Part shown: positions 16,916-25,085 of the stretch, in pieces | Numbering within the stretch: the first letter of the stretch is position 1 | Layout: each line of letters starts with the position of its first letter | Origin: Subtercola endophyticus | GTDB taxonomy: Bacteria; Actinomycetota; Actinomycetes; Actinomycetales; Microbacteriaceae | DNA length: 64,000 nt | Direction: 5' to 3' | Assembly: GCF_021044565.1 (NCBI RefSeq) | Contig: NZ_CP087997.1 | Span: forward strand, 3,596,001-3,660,000 | The notes under the pieces: model-generated | The model's input: the letters and a program-made list of their open reading frames with translations, nothing else | The model's database searches: none | What the model was told of the DNA's origin: nothing | Translations under genes and position numbers: made by a program

Positions 16916-17530
16916 ATGACCGAAACAGATCGATTGCGCACGATCGCCGTGTTCTGCGGCTCGAGTGCCGGCAACGACCCCGTCTACCTCGAGGCCGCGC
17001 GTCACGTGGGAACGACCCTCGCCGAGCAGGGCATCGGGGTTGTCTACGGCGGTGGTCACGTGGGCCTGATGGGCGCGGTGGCAGATTCGGCGCTCGCGGC
17101 CGGCGGCCACGTCACAGGAGTGATTCCGCAGTCGTTGCACGACCGTGAGGTTGTGAACGACACCGTCTCCGAGCTGTTCATTGTCGACAGCATGCACGAG
17201 CGCAAACTGCTGATGGCCGAGAAGTCCGATGCGTTTCTCGCCCTGCCCGGCGGGCCGGGCACTCTCGAAGAGATCACGGAACAGTGGACCTGGGCGCAGC
17301 TGGGCATCCATCAGAAGCCCTGCGGGTTTCTGAACGTGGCCGGCTACTACGACCCGCTCATCACGCTGGTCGAGACCATGCGCGAGCGCGGTTTCACGCA
17401 CCCGCGGTACACCCGGATGCTGCACTTCTCCGAATCGATCGAAGACCTTCTGACCGTCTTTCGCGACTACGAGCCGCCCGAGCGGGTACAGGCGTCGCCC
17501 GGCGACGAGATGAGCCGAGCAACGCCGTGA
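16916..17530 (+). CDS. LOG-family protein (cytokinin riboside 5'-monophosphate phosphoribohydrolase-like)
   Basis: A 204-residue Rossmann-fold protein of the LOG (lysine-decarboxylase-like) family. It has FCGSSAGNDPVY at the N-terminus, GGGHVGLMGAVADSALAAGG, and the catalytic signature LPGGPGTLEE. Enzymes with the intact PGGxGTxxE motif cleave ribose 5-phosphate from nucleoside monophosphates, including cytokinin nucleotides. GGAGG at 16903-16907 precedes ATG 16916. It precedes an AI-2E-type transporter gene. Confidence 0.88.
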   Translation: MTETDRLRTIAVFCGSSAGNDPVYLEAARHVGTTLAEQGIGVVYGGGHVGLMGAVADSALAAGGHVTGVIPQSLHDREVVNDTVSELFIVDSMHERKLLMAEKSDAFLALPGGPGTLEEITEQWTWAQLGIHQKPCGFLNVAGYYDPLITLVETMRERGFTHPRYTRMLHFSESIEDLLTVFRDYEPPERVQASPGDEMSRATP

Positions 17531-17568
17531 GCCGAGCGATGCCGTGAGCCAGCGGCTACCTTAGGGGA

Positions 17569-18690
17569 ATGAGCCAAGCCGACGCCGACAGCGATCCGCC
17601 CCCAGCCGGCAACGGTCTCGCGCCCGCAACCCGGGTGCTGCTGACGCTCGGCGGCGCGGTCCTGCTGATCGCGGGGCTCTCGCTCGGCCGGGAGGTCGTC
17701 GGCCCGTTCGTGCTTGCGGCCGTGCTGGTGATCATCGTGCATCCGCTTCGCAAACCGCTCGAACGCCGGGGAGCACCGTCGTGGCTCGCCACAACGGTGG
17801 TGATCGCCGCCGCTTTTCTGATTCTCGCGGTGATGATCGCCCTTCTGCTGCTGGCCGCGGCGCAATTCGTCTCGCTGCTGCGGTCGAGCACGGGCCAGCT
17901 CTCGACGTTGCTGAGTACCGTCAGCACTTCACTGCAGGGCCTGGGAATCGACTCCTCCGACCTCACCGCGGCGGGCGGATCGCTCAACCCCGATACGATC
18001 CTGGGCTTCGCAAAATCGATCGGTGGGGCCGTTCTCGGCGTTGCGACGGCGTTCTTCTTCATCCTGGTCTACGTCATCTTCATGGCTGCCGACGCGGCGC
18101 AGTATTCGCGCATTCCCGACACCTTCGCGAGGCGAAAGTCGGCGGTCATCGCGTCGATGACGGGCTACACCAGCAACGTGCGCCGTTACTTCGTCGTGAA
18201 TGCCATCTTCGGCCTCGTCGTGGCCGTGCTCGACGGAATCCTGCTGATTGCTCTCGGGGTTCCCGGCGCGCTCATCTGGACCATTCTGGCCTTCGTCACC
18301 AATTTCATCCCCAACATCGGCTTCGTTCTCGGCCTGATTCCCGCCGCCGTTTTCGCTCTGCTTTTCGGGGGCTGGGTCGCCGCCCTCATCGTGGTCGCCG
18401 GGTACTGCATCATCAACGTCATCATGCAAGAACTCATTCAGCCCAAGTTCGTGAGCGACGCCGTGAATCTCTCGCTCACCCTGACCTTCGTGAGCGTGAT
18501 CTTCTGGTCGTTCGTCATCGGCCCGCTCGGGGCGATTCTCGGTGTTCCGCTCACGCTGTTCGTGCGAGAACTACTGATCGGCACCGACCCGGCGGCGGCC
18601 TGGCCGCGGTGGCTCACCGGTGACCGCCGGGCGGTGGATGATCGGGTCAGCCTCTCGCCAGGCGACGACGCCGCGCATCCGGCTGCATAA
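17569..18690 (+). CDS. AI-2E/PerM-family transporter
   Basis: A 373-residue membrane protein with about eight helices and a long loop after the third, characteristic of the AI-2E transporter (formerly UPF0118/PerM) family. ILAFVTNFIPNIGFVLGLIPAA is the conserved segment, and the C-terminal GPLGAILGVPLTLFVRELL is typical. The promoter appears leaderless: TACCTT at 17557-17562, six bases, then ATG 17569. Members are implicated in signal export or Na+/H+ antiport; the role here is unknown. Confidence 0.85.
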   Translation: MSQADADSDPPPAGNGLAPATRVLLTLGGAVLLIAGLSLGREVVGPFVLAAVLVIIVHPLRKPLERRGAPSWLATTVVIAAAFLILAVMIALLLLAAAQFVSLLRSSTGQLSTLLSTVSTSLQGLGIDSSDLTAAGGSLNPDTILGFAKSIGGAVLGVATAFFFILVYVIFMAADAAQYSRIPDTFARRKSAVIASMTGYTSNVRRYFVVNAIFGLVVAVLDGILLIALGVPGALIWTILAFVTNFIPNIGFVLGLIPAAVFALLFGGWVAALIVVAGYCIINVIMQELIQPKFVSDAVNLSLTLTFVSVIFWSFVIGPLGAILGVPLTLFVRELLIGTDPAAAWPRWLTGDRRAVDDRVSLSPGDDAAHPAA

Positions 18691-18713
18691 TTGTTCGAAC
18701 CGGGAGGTCGACC

Positions 18714-19070
18714 ATGACAGTGACAGCAATCGGCGGGCTGTTCTTTCGCAGCCGCGACCCCGAGGCGCGTGCGGCCTGGTACCGCGAGCATCTCGGCATC
18801 GAGGCCGGCCAGACCGACGTCTGGCAGCAAGAAGCCGGGCCCACTGTGTTCGCCCCGTTCCCGGCCGACACCGACTACTTCGCGGCCGACCAACCGTTCA
18901 TGCTGAACCTGCGCGTGACCGAACTGGATGCCCTGGCCACCGCCTTGGCCGCCTCGGGCATCGCTGTCGAACGCCGCCCCGAATGGAGCGCCACCGAGTA
19001 CGGCAGTTTCGCGCGCATCCACGACCCCGAGGGCCTGCCCATCGAGCTGTGGGAGCCGCCGGCGGCCTGA
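18714..19070 (+). CDS. VOC-family (glyoxalase/bleomycin-resistance-fold) protein
   Basis: A 118-residue single-domain vicinal-oxygen-chelate protein: FFRSRDPEARAAWYREHLGI at the N-terminus and FARIHDPEGLPIELWEP at the C-terminus, with the metal-ligand Glu in IELW. Two chains would pair to form the metal site. A GGGAGG site precedes ATG 18714. Functions in the family vary (isomerases, dioxygenases, antibiotic binding), and no neighbour narrows it. Confidence 0.82.
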   Translation: MTVTAIGGLFFRSRDPEARAAWYREHLGIEAGQTDVWQQEAGPTVFAPFPADTDYFAADQPFMLNLRVTELDALATALAASGIAVERRPEWSATEYGSFARIHDPEGLPIELWEPPAA

Positions 19071-19120
19071 GCCGCAGGTCGACGCCACCTCGTGCCACAG
19101 CTCGACCCGTCGCGGCGCCT

Positions 19121-20686
19121 TCAAGCGGGCCGCGGCTCCGGATGCACGGTCAGAGTGACGCGGTCGACATCGAGGTAGCCGCCGCCGGTTCCCACCGCGA
19201 ACGGACCTACCCACACGCCCACGAATCCACGGGCGGGGTCTGGCACCAACGCGCTGAGGTCGGCTTCGGCGAGCGTCGCCCCGTCTATGGTGATGTGCGC
19301 CGACAGGCCGCGAACCTCGATGCCGAGCTCGACGCGACGGCCCGCCAAGCCGGGCGCTTCGGCTAGTGCGGTGACCTCGCCGGCGCGAGCCGAGCGGCTG
19401 AGCACAGCGCCTGAATCGTCGACGCTCACCTCGAGAAACGCTTGTTCGCTCGTTCTCAGCAGCAGGCCCCCGCGAACGCCGCTGCTGTCCGCCGGAACCT
19501 CGACGACGGCGGTGATGTCGACATTCTCGGCCGGCAAGCGCCTGCCCAGAAACGACTGAGCGGTGAGCGAACCCGGTTCTGCGCCGGCGCTCAGCCGCAC
19601 GTGCCCGGGGCGGGCGTCACGACGCGCGAACGACGACGGATGCCGCCCGACCCCGTTCCACGCACCATCGAGCCCGGCGCCATCCCCGGCGCCCCCGAAG
19701 TCGTCGTCGAACACCGTCTGCCGCGGCGCCTGGTCGGGTAGCCCCGGCCCGTCGTTGACGAAGTGCACGCGCCCGTCACCGGTGGCGAACACGGGGCGCC
19801 GGTCTTGCCAGTCGACCGGCACGAGGTAGGTCTGGCGGCCGAGGAGCCCGTCGCGACCATCCACGGGCCGCGTTGCGAGCACGGTCGCCCACGTTCGGCC
19901 GCTCGTGTCGTCGACAAGATCGGCGTGGCCGACCGAGGCGATGGGGGCTTGCTCACCGAGGTCGCGGTGGGTGAGGCGCGGGTTGGCCGGGTCACCTCTG
20001 TAGGGGCCGGTGATCTGGTCGGCGTAGGCGACGCAGACCGCGTGATCGCGGGCCGTTCCGCCCTCGGCTGCCACGAGCATCCACCCGCCGCCCGGCCGCG
20101 GAACCAGGTGCGGACCCTCGGCCCAGACCGCCCCGACGAGCGCGCCCTGCCAGAGCACGATGGGCGTCGACACGGGCTGCAGAGAGTCGGCGTCGAGCTC
20201 GACCAGCCAGACGTCGGTCTGCCCCGGCCACTGCGGGTTCGGCGCCGGCTGGGTTCCGGTCAGCCAGACCCGGCCGTCGTCGAAGGTGAGCGAGGGGTCG
20301 AATCCGCCGACGCCGTCGATCCACACCGGGTCAGACCACGGCCCGGCCGCTTCGACCGCCGTGACCACGAAGTGGCCGGTGCGACCGCCCCACGAACCGT
20401 CGTCGGGGCCGACCACGGTGCACACGACGAAGAAGCGCTCGCCGTCATGGCGGATGGTCGGGGCGAACAGTCCGCACGAACCGGGCAGCCCAGCGAGGTC
20501 GAGTTGGCCCGGCCGCTCGATGGCGTGCCCGAGCGGCGCCCAGTCGACGAGATTCGTCGAAACGTGAATCGGCAGCCCTGGTAGGTACTCGAAGGTCGAG
20601 GTCACGAGGTAGAACTCAGCGCCGACCCGGCATACGCTCGGGTCGGGATGGCAGCCGGGCAGAATCGGATTGAGATAGCGGCCCAC
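19121..20686 (-). CDS. Glycoside hydrolase family 43 beta-xylosidase/arabinofuranosidase
   Basis: A 521-residue cytoplasmic GH43 enzyme. The five-bladed propeller starts with NPILPGCHPDPSVCRVG (catalytic base Asp), has GFDPSLTFDDGRVWLTG (second Asp), and AVWAEGPHLVPRPGG (catalytic acid Glu). Residues about 330-520 form the beta-sandwich C-domain seen in dimeric beta-xylosidases (concanavalin-like). No signal peptide, so it acts on imported oligosaccharides. It is co-transcribed with the LacI regulator, 16 bases upstream, and faces the sugar ABC importer. Xylo-oligosaccharides or arabino-xylo-oligosaccharides are the likely substrates. Confidence 0.88.
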   Translation of the reverse strand: MGRYLNPILPGCHPDPSVCRVGAEFYLVTSTFEYLPGLPIHVSTNLVDWAPLGHAIERPGQLDLAGLPGSCGLFAPTIRHDGERFFVVCTVVGPDDGSWGGRTGHFVVTAVEAAGPWSDPVWIDGVGGFDPSLTFDDGRVWLTGTQPAPNPQWPGQTDVWLVELDADSLQPVSTPIVLWQGALVGAVWAEGPHLVPRPGGGWMLVAAEGGTARDHAVCVAYADQITGPYRGDPANPRLTHRDLGEQAPIASVGHADLVDDTSGRTWATVLATRPVDGRDGLLGRQTYLVPVDWQDRRPVFATGDGRVHFVNDGPGLPDQAPRQTVFDDDFGGAGDGAGLDGAWNGVGRHPSSFARRDARPGHVRLSAGAEPGSLTAQSFLGRRLPAENVDITAVVEVPADSSGVRGGLLLRTSEQAFLEVSVDDSGAVLSRSARAGEVTALAEAPGLAGRRVELGIEVRGLSAHITIDGATLAEADLSALVPDPARGFVGVWVGPFAVGTGGGYLDVDRVTLTVHPEPRPA

Positions 20687-20702
20687 ACGGGCTCCTTTCG
20701 GT

Positions 20703-21710
20703 TTAGCGGTGCCCCACCCGCGGCGGTGCGGTGGTGGCGCGACGAACGAGTTTGGTCGGCAGCAGCACGTGGGTCGCCGAGAGCGGCTCCCCGGCCATCA
20801 GCGCGGTGAGCATTTTGGCCGCCGTCTGGCCGATGCTCTGCATGGGCTGACGAACGGTGGTGAGCGGCACGGCGAGTCGCGAGGCTTCTGGCACGTCGTC
20901 GAAGCCGACCACCGAGAGATCGCCCGGCACATCGAGCCCGAGGTGCCTTGCCACCTCGATGATCGAGATGGCCGAGAGGTCGTTCGCCGCGAACACCGCG
21001 GTGGGGCGGTTACGCTGCGCCAGGAGTTCACTCGCGGCATCCCGCGCGGTCGCCGCGTCGTAGAAGCCCACACGCACCAGTGTCGGGTCAAAAGGGATGC
21101 CGGCGGCCGAGAGCGCATCGCGATAGCCGGCATCGCGCAATCTCGACGACTTGAGGTCGGGTCGCCCGGCGACGAATCCGATGCGGCGATGCCCGAGCCC
21201 GATGAGATACGCCGTGGCCTCGTGTGCGCCGCCGCGGCTGTCGGCCTCGACAGTCGGAAGATCGGCGCGCCCGGTGTGGGGGTCGACGGCCACGATCGGC
21301 ACGTCGGCCGTGACGTTGACCACGGTGGGGGTCACCATGATGGCGCCGTCGATCAGCGTGCCGCTCAGACGACTCAGCGAACGCCTCTCCCAGCCTTCGC
21401 CGTCGCCCTGCCGCGATCCGCTATAGGCGAGCAGGTCGTAGCGCGATTCGCGCAGCCCCACCGCGACGCCCTTGAGAATCTCGGCGCTGAACGGCTCGAA
21501 GTCAGCGACCAGCACCCCGATGACTCCCGTTCTGCGTGACCGCATGCTGCTGGCAATGAGGCTAGATTCGTAGCCGAGATCAGCGACGACTTCGAGTACA
21601 CGCACCGCCGTATCGGGCGCGACGCCGTACCGCCCGTTGACCGCCTTAGAGACGGTCGCGACAGAGACGCCGGCCGCCGCAGCGACGTCGTGAATCGTTG
21701 CTCGCACCAT
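20703..21710 (-). CDS. LacI-family regulator of the xyloside locus
   Basis: A 335-residue LacI/GalR regulator. The N-terminal HTH and hinge are textbook (TIHDVAAAAGVSVATVSKAV), followed by a periplasmic-binding-like effector domain (GVIGVLVADFEPFSAEILKG, AVFAANDLSAISIIEVA, LSVVGFDDVPEASRLAVPLTT). ATG 21710 gives the canonical N-terminus; an in-frame extension to 21818 lies in the operator region and is rejected. Several LacI-type palindromes occupy 21739-21767. It probably represses the importer and glycosidase genes until a xylo-oligosaccharide binds. Confidence 0.9.
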   Translation of the reverse strand: MVRATIHDVAAAAGVSVATVSKAVNGRYGVAPDTAVRVLEVVADLGYESSLIASSMRSRRTGVIGVLVADFEPFSAEILKGVAVGLRESRYDLLAYSGSRQGDGEGWERRSLSRLSGTLIDGAIMVTPTVVNVTADVPIVAVDPHTGRADLPTVEADSRGGAHEATAYLIGLGHRRIGFVAGRPDLKSSRLRDAGYRDALSAAGIPFDPTLVRVGFYDAATARDAASELLAQRNRPTAVFAANDLSAISIIEVARHLGLDVPGDLSVVGFDDVPEASRLAVPLTTVRQPMQSIGQTAAKMLTALMAGEPLSATHVLLPTKLVRRATTAPPRVGHR

Positions 21711-21738
21711 GGTGAGGCCGACACTACCTGTACGAAAA

Positions 21739-21767
21739 GGTTTTCGAAAAGGGTTTCGAAAACGTTT
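21739..21767. promoter_or_regulatory. Overlapping LacI-type operators between lacI and the importer operon
   Basis: Three AT-rich palindromes in a GC-rich background: GGTTTTCGAAAAGG centred near 21745, GGTTTCGAAAACG centred near 21758, and GAAAACGTTT at 21758-21767 with the central CG typical of LacI/GalR sites. TTGACG (21766-21771) follows and may be the -35 for the importer operon, so bound repressor would cover it. Confidence 0.6.
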
Positions 21768-21858
21768 GACGAAGTTTGTTATCGCTTGCAACATTAACCA
21801 CGCCCAGCATCCGTACACCGACGGGTGCGACTCAACGAAGAGATTGGTTGCACATCAC

Positions 21859-23145
21859 ATGAGATTCACAAAGGTCGTCGCGGGTTCCGCGGCGGTGCTC
21901 CTCGGCCTGCTTGCGCTGAGCGGATGCTCGTCGTCGGGCTCACCGAGCGCAAGCGGCGGCGATGTCACTCTGACGTTCTGGCACAACTCCACCACGGGGG
22001 CCGGAAAGCAGTACTGGGAAGACACCGCCGCCGCGTTCGAGAAGCTGCACCCGAACGTCAAGATCGAGATTCAGGCCGTTCAGAACGAAGAGATGGACGG
22101 CAAGCTGCAGACCGCGCTGAACTCCGGCGACGCCCCCGACATCTTCATGGCACGCGGCGGTGGCAAGCTCGCCGACGTGGTGAAGGCGGGTCAGGCCATG
22201 GACATCACCAGCGGCATCAGCGACGCCTCCAAGTCGGCGGTCGGCAACTCGCTCTCTGCCTTCGCCATCGACGGCAAGAACTACGGGATGCCGGTCGCGG
22301 TACTGCCTTCTGGCATCTTCTACTCGTCCGACCTCTTCACGAAGGCCGGCATCACCACCCCACCGACCACCATCGACGGCCTCGAAAAGGCGGATGCCCA
22401 GCTCACCGCCGCCGGAATCGACCCCATTGCGGTCGGCGCTAAAGACGCCTGGCCCGCAGCGCACTGGTACTACAACTTCGCCTTGCGCGCCTGCTCGCAA
22501 GACGTGCTCAACGCCGCCGCAGAGAGTCGCAAGTTCGACGACCCGTGCTGGCTGACCGCGGGCAAGAACCTGCAGGCATTCATCAACACCAACCCCTTCA
22601 ACGACGGCTTCCTGACCACCGCGGCCCAGCAGGGCGCCGGATCGTCGGCCGGTCTGCTTGCCAACCACCAAGCGAGCATGGAGCTGATGGGCGCGTGGGA
22701 TCCGGGTGTCATCGCTTCTCTCACGCCCGACACGAAACCGCTCTCCGATCTCAAGTGGTTCCCCTTCCCCGATGTTCCGGGTGGTGCGGGTGAATCCGGT
22801 GCCATGATGGGCGGCGTCGACGGATTCTCGTGCTGGGTGAATGCGCCCAAAGAATGTGTCGACTTCTTGAACTTCATGGTCGAGAAGTCGAACCAGGAGG
22901 CCTATGCCACGGCGTTCCAGACCCTTCCCGCCTCGCAAGACGCACAGAGTGTCGTCACCGACCCCGCGCTGAAAGACGTGCTGGCCGCCTACAACAAGGC
23001 GCCCTACGTCTCGGTCTGGCTCGACACGCTCTACGGCCAGAGCGTCGGTAACGCGCTCAACGTCGCCGTCGTCGACATGTTCGCCGGCAAGGGCGATGCG
23101 CAGGGCATCGTGGATGCCGTGAACGCCGCGGCCGCGAAGTCGTAG
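21859..23145 (+). CDS. Sugar ABC transporter substrate-binding lipoprotein
   Basis: A 428-residue family-1 extracellular solute-binding protein. The N-terminus is a lipoprotein signal with lipobox LALSGC (lipidated Cys near residue 22), then a Ser-rich tether. The mature part begins VTLTFWHNSTTGAGKQYWED, typical of oligosaccharide-binding proteins, with EAYATAFQTLPASQ near the C-terminus. ATG 21859 gives the signal peptide; an open extension to 21709 crosses the operator and is not coding. It heads the importer operon. No ATPase gene is present here, so a shared MsiK-type ATPase encoded elsewhere is likely. Confidence 0.9.
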   Translation: MRFTKVVAGSAAVLLGLLALSGCSSSGSPSASGGDVTLTFWHNSTTGAGKQYWEDTAAAFEKLHPNVKIEIQAVQNEEMDGKLQTALNSGDAPDIFMARGGGKLADVVKAGQAMDITSGISDASKSAVGNSLSAFAIDGKNYGMPVAVLPSGIFYSSDLFTKAGITTPPTTIDGLEKADAQLTAAGIDPIAVGAKDAWPAAHWYYNFALRACSQDVLNAAAESRKFDDPCWLTAGKNLQAFINTNPFNDGFLTTAAQQGAGSSAGLLANHQASMELMGAWDPGVIASLTPDTKPLSDLKWFPFPDVPGGAGESGAMMGGVDGFSCWVNAPKECVDFLNFMVEKSNQEAYATAFQTLPASQDAQSVVTDPALKDVLAAYNKAPYVSVWLDTLYGQSVGNALNVAVVDMFAGKGDAQGIVDAVNAAAAKS

Positions 23146-23156
23146 GAGCCCCGCAG

Positions 23157-24173
23157 ATGGCATTTCTCCGCGAAGACACGCAGACCACCGCGATTGCACC
23201 GGGGAACTCCGGCCCGGCAGGGGTGAGCGCTACCGCGCCCGCCCCTGCCGGGCCGCGGCGGCGCACCCGGTCGAAGTGGCCCGCGCGCGGCGAACTCGCG
23301 CTGCTGCTCGGCCCGGCGCTGATCGTGTTCATCGCGTTCGTGCTGCTGCCGGTCGCTCTCGCCGCGTATTACGGATTCTTCAGCTGGTCGGGTTATGGGC
23401 CGGCGACCGATTTCATCGGATTGCGCAACTATGTGACGATTCTGACCGACCCCGATTTTCACCAGGCGCTCTCGCACAACGCCTTCATCGTGGTGATGTC
23501 TCTCGTCGTTCAGGGCCCCATTGCCATCGGCGTCGCGTTGCTGCTGAACCGAAAGCTGCGGTTCCAGTCGCTCATCCGGGTGCTGATCTTCGTGCCGTAT
23601 GTCATCTCCGAGGTCGTCGTGGGGCTCGGCTGGAGCCTCATGCTCCAGTCCAACGGCGCCGTGAACGACCTGCTCGACAAGGTCGGGCTCGGTGCGCTCG
23701 CCACCGACTGGCTCTCGAACCCGAGCATCGCGATCTGGACGCTGCTGGTGATCATCACGTGGAAATACGTGGGATTCGCGGTGATTCTGTTTCTCGCCGG
23801 GCTGCAGGGAATCCCCGAAGAGATCACCGAGGCTGCAACGATCGACGGCGCGAGCTACTGGCAGATCCAGCGGCACATCGTTCTTCCGCTGATGGGGCCG
23901 ACCGTGCGCATCTGGGCCTTCTTGTCGATCATCGGGTCGCTGCAGCTGTTCGATCTCGTCTGGATCATCTGGGGGCAGTACGTCGCCTCCACCGCGGGCA
24001 CCTCGACCATGGCCACCTACATGGTGGCTAACGGACGCAACGCCGGCAGCTACGGGTACGGCAGCGCCGTCGCCGTGGTCATCTTTCTCATCTCGCTCAT
24101 CGTCGCGCTGGTCTATCAGCGCTTCGTGCTGCGCCGCGACACCGCCGGCGCGATCACTGGAGGCAACATCTGA
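23157..24173 (+). CDS. Sugar ABC transporter permease (MalF-like)
   Basis: A 338-residue inner-membrane permease with about six helices and a Pro/Ala-rich cytoplasmic N-terminus. The EAA loop that docks the ATPase is EEITEAATIDGASYWQIQRHIVLPLMGP. It begins 11 bases after the binding-protein gene, and its stop overlaps the start of the second permease. It pairs with the next gene to form the translocation pore. Confidence 0.9.
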   Translation: MAFLREDTQTTAIAPGNSGPAGVSATAPAPAGPRRRTRSKWPARGELALLLGPALIVFIAFVLLPVALAAYYGFFSWSGYGPATDFIGLRNYVTILTDPDFHQALSHNAFIVVMSLVVQGPIAIGVALLLNRKLRFQSLIRVLIFVPYVISEVVVGLGWSLMLQSNGAVNDLLDKVGLGALATDWLSNPSIAIWTLLVIITWKYVGFAVILFLAGLQGIPEEITEAATIDGASYWQIQRHIVLPLMGPTVRIWAFLSIIGSLQLFDLVWIIWGQYVASTAGTSTMATYMVANGRNAGSYGYGSAVAVVIFLISLIVALVYQRFVLRRDTAGAITGGNI

Positions 24174-25081
24174 TGGCTATCGCCGCATCGATCGAGACCG
24201 GCGGGCGCCGGGCGGGCGCCGGGGCGCCTGTAGCAGCGCCGAAACCCAAAGACTCCAGAAATCGTGGCCGGCGTGCACCGGTCACCATCTACTTCGTCGC
24301 TCTGATCGTGGTGGGGCTGATGCTGGCCCCGGTGGCCTACATCATTCTCGGGGGGTTCCGATCGAACTCCGAGATCACGGTCGACCCGTCAGGACTGCCG
24401 GGAACGTGGCACTGGTCTAACTACACCGACGTGCTCTCGAGCCCCTCGTTCTGGACGCAGGTCGGCAACTCCGGCATCGCCGCGGTGGCCACCACCGGGT
24501 TCGTCGTGGCGCTCGGCCTGATGGCCGCTTTCGCGCTCTCGCGCTACGCGTTCCGCGGGCGCGGCGCTGTTTACGCACTCTTCACCGCCGGGCTGATGTT
24601 CCCTCTTACGGTTGCCATCACCCCGCTCTACATCTTGGTGCGCACGCTCGGCCTGATGAATTCGCTCGGCGGCGTCATCGTTCCGCAGATCGCCTTCGCG
24701 CTGCCCATGACCATCATCATTCTGGTGCCGTTTCTCTCGGCCATTCCGAACGAATTGCAAGAGGCTGCCGCGATCGACGGCCTCGGCCGCCTCGGCTTCT
24801 TCTGGCGAATGGTGCTTCGGCTTTCTTTGCCGGGGGTGATCACCGTGGGCATCCTCGCGTTCATCGGCAGCTGGAACGCCTACATGCTGCCGCTGTTCAT
24901 CTTGAACAACGAGGCCGCCTACACGCTGCCGCTCGGCACGCAGGCCTTCGCCTCTCAATACGCGGTCGACACGGCGAAGGTTCTTGCCTTCACCTCGTTG
25001 TCGATGATTCCCGCCCTCATCTTCTTCAGTCTGTTCGAACGCCGCATCGTCGGCGGGCTCACCGGCGCGGTCAAGGGCTGA
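24173..25081 (+). CDS. Sugar ABC transporter permease (MalG-like)
   Basis: A 302-residue permease with six helices. Its EAA loop reads NELQEAAAIDGLGRLGFFWR followed by MVLRLSLPG. The ATG overlaps the upstream stop (TGATG), showing translational coupling. Together with the preceding permease and the lipoprotein it makes a carbohydrate-uptake-1 type importer lacking only its ATPase. Confidence 0.9.
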   Translation: MAIAASIETGGRRAGAGAPVAAPKPKDSRNRGRRAPVTIYFVALIVVGLMLAPVAYIILGGFRSNSEITVDPSGLPGTWHWSNYTDVLSSPSFWTQVGNSGIAAVATTGFVVALGLMAAFALSRYAFRGRGAVYALFTAGLMFPLTVAITPLYILVRTLGLMNSLGGVIVPQIAFALPMTIIILVPFLSAIPNELQEAAAIDGLGRLGFFWRMVLRLSLPGVITVGILAFIGSWNAYMLPLFILNNEAAYTLPLGTQAFASQYAVDTAKVLAFTSLSMIPALIFFSLFERRIVGGLTGAVKG

Positions 25082-25085
25082 GCGC

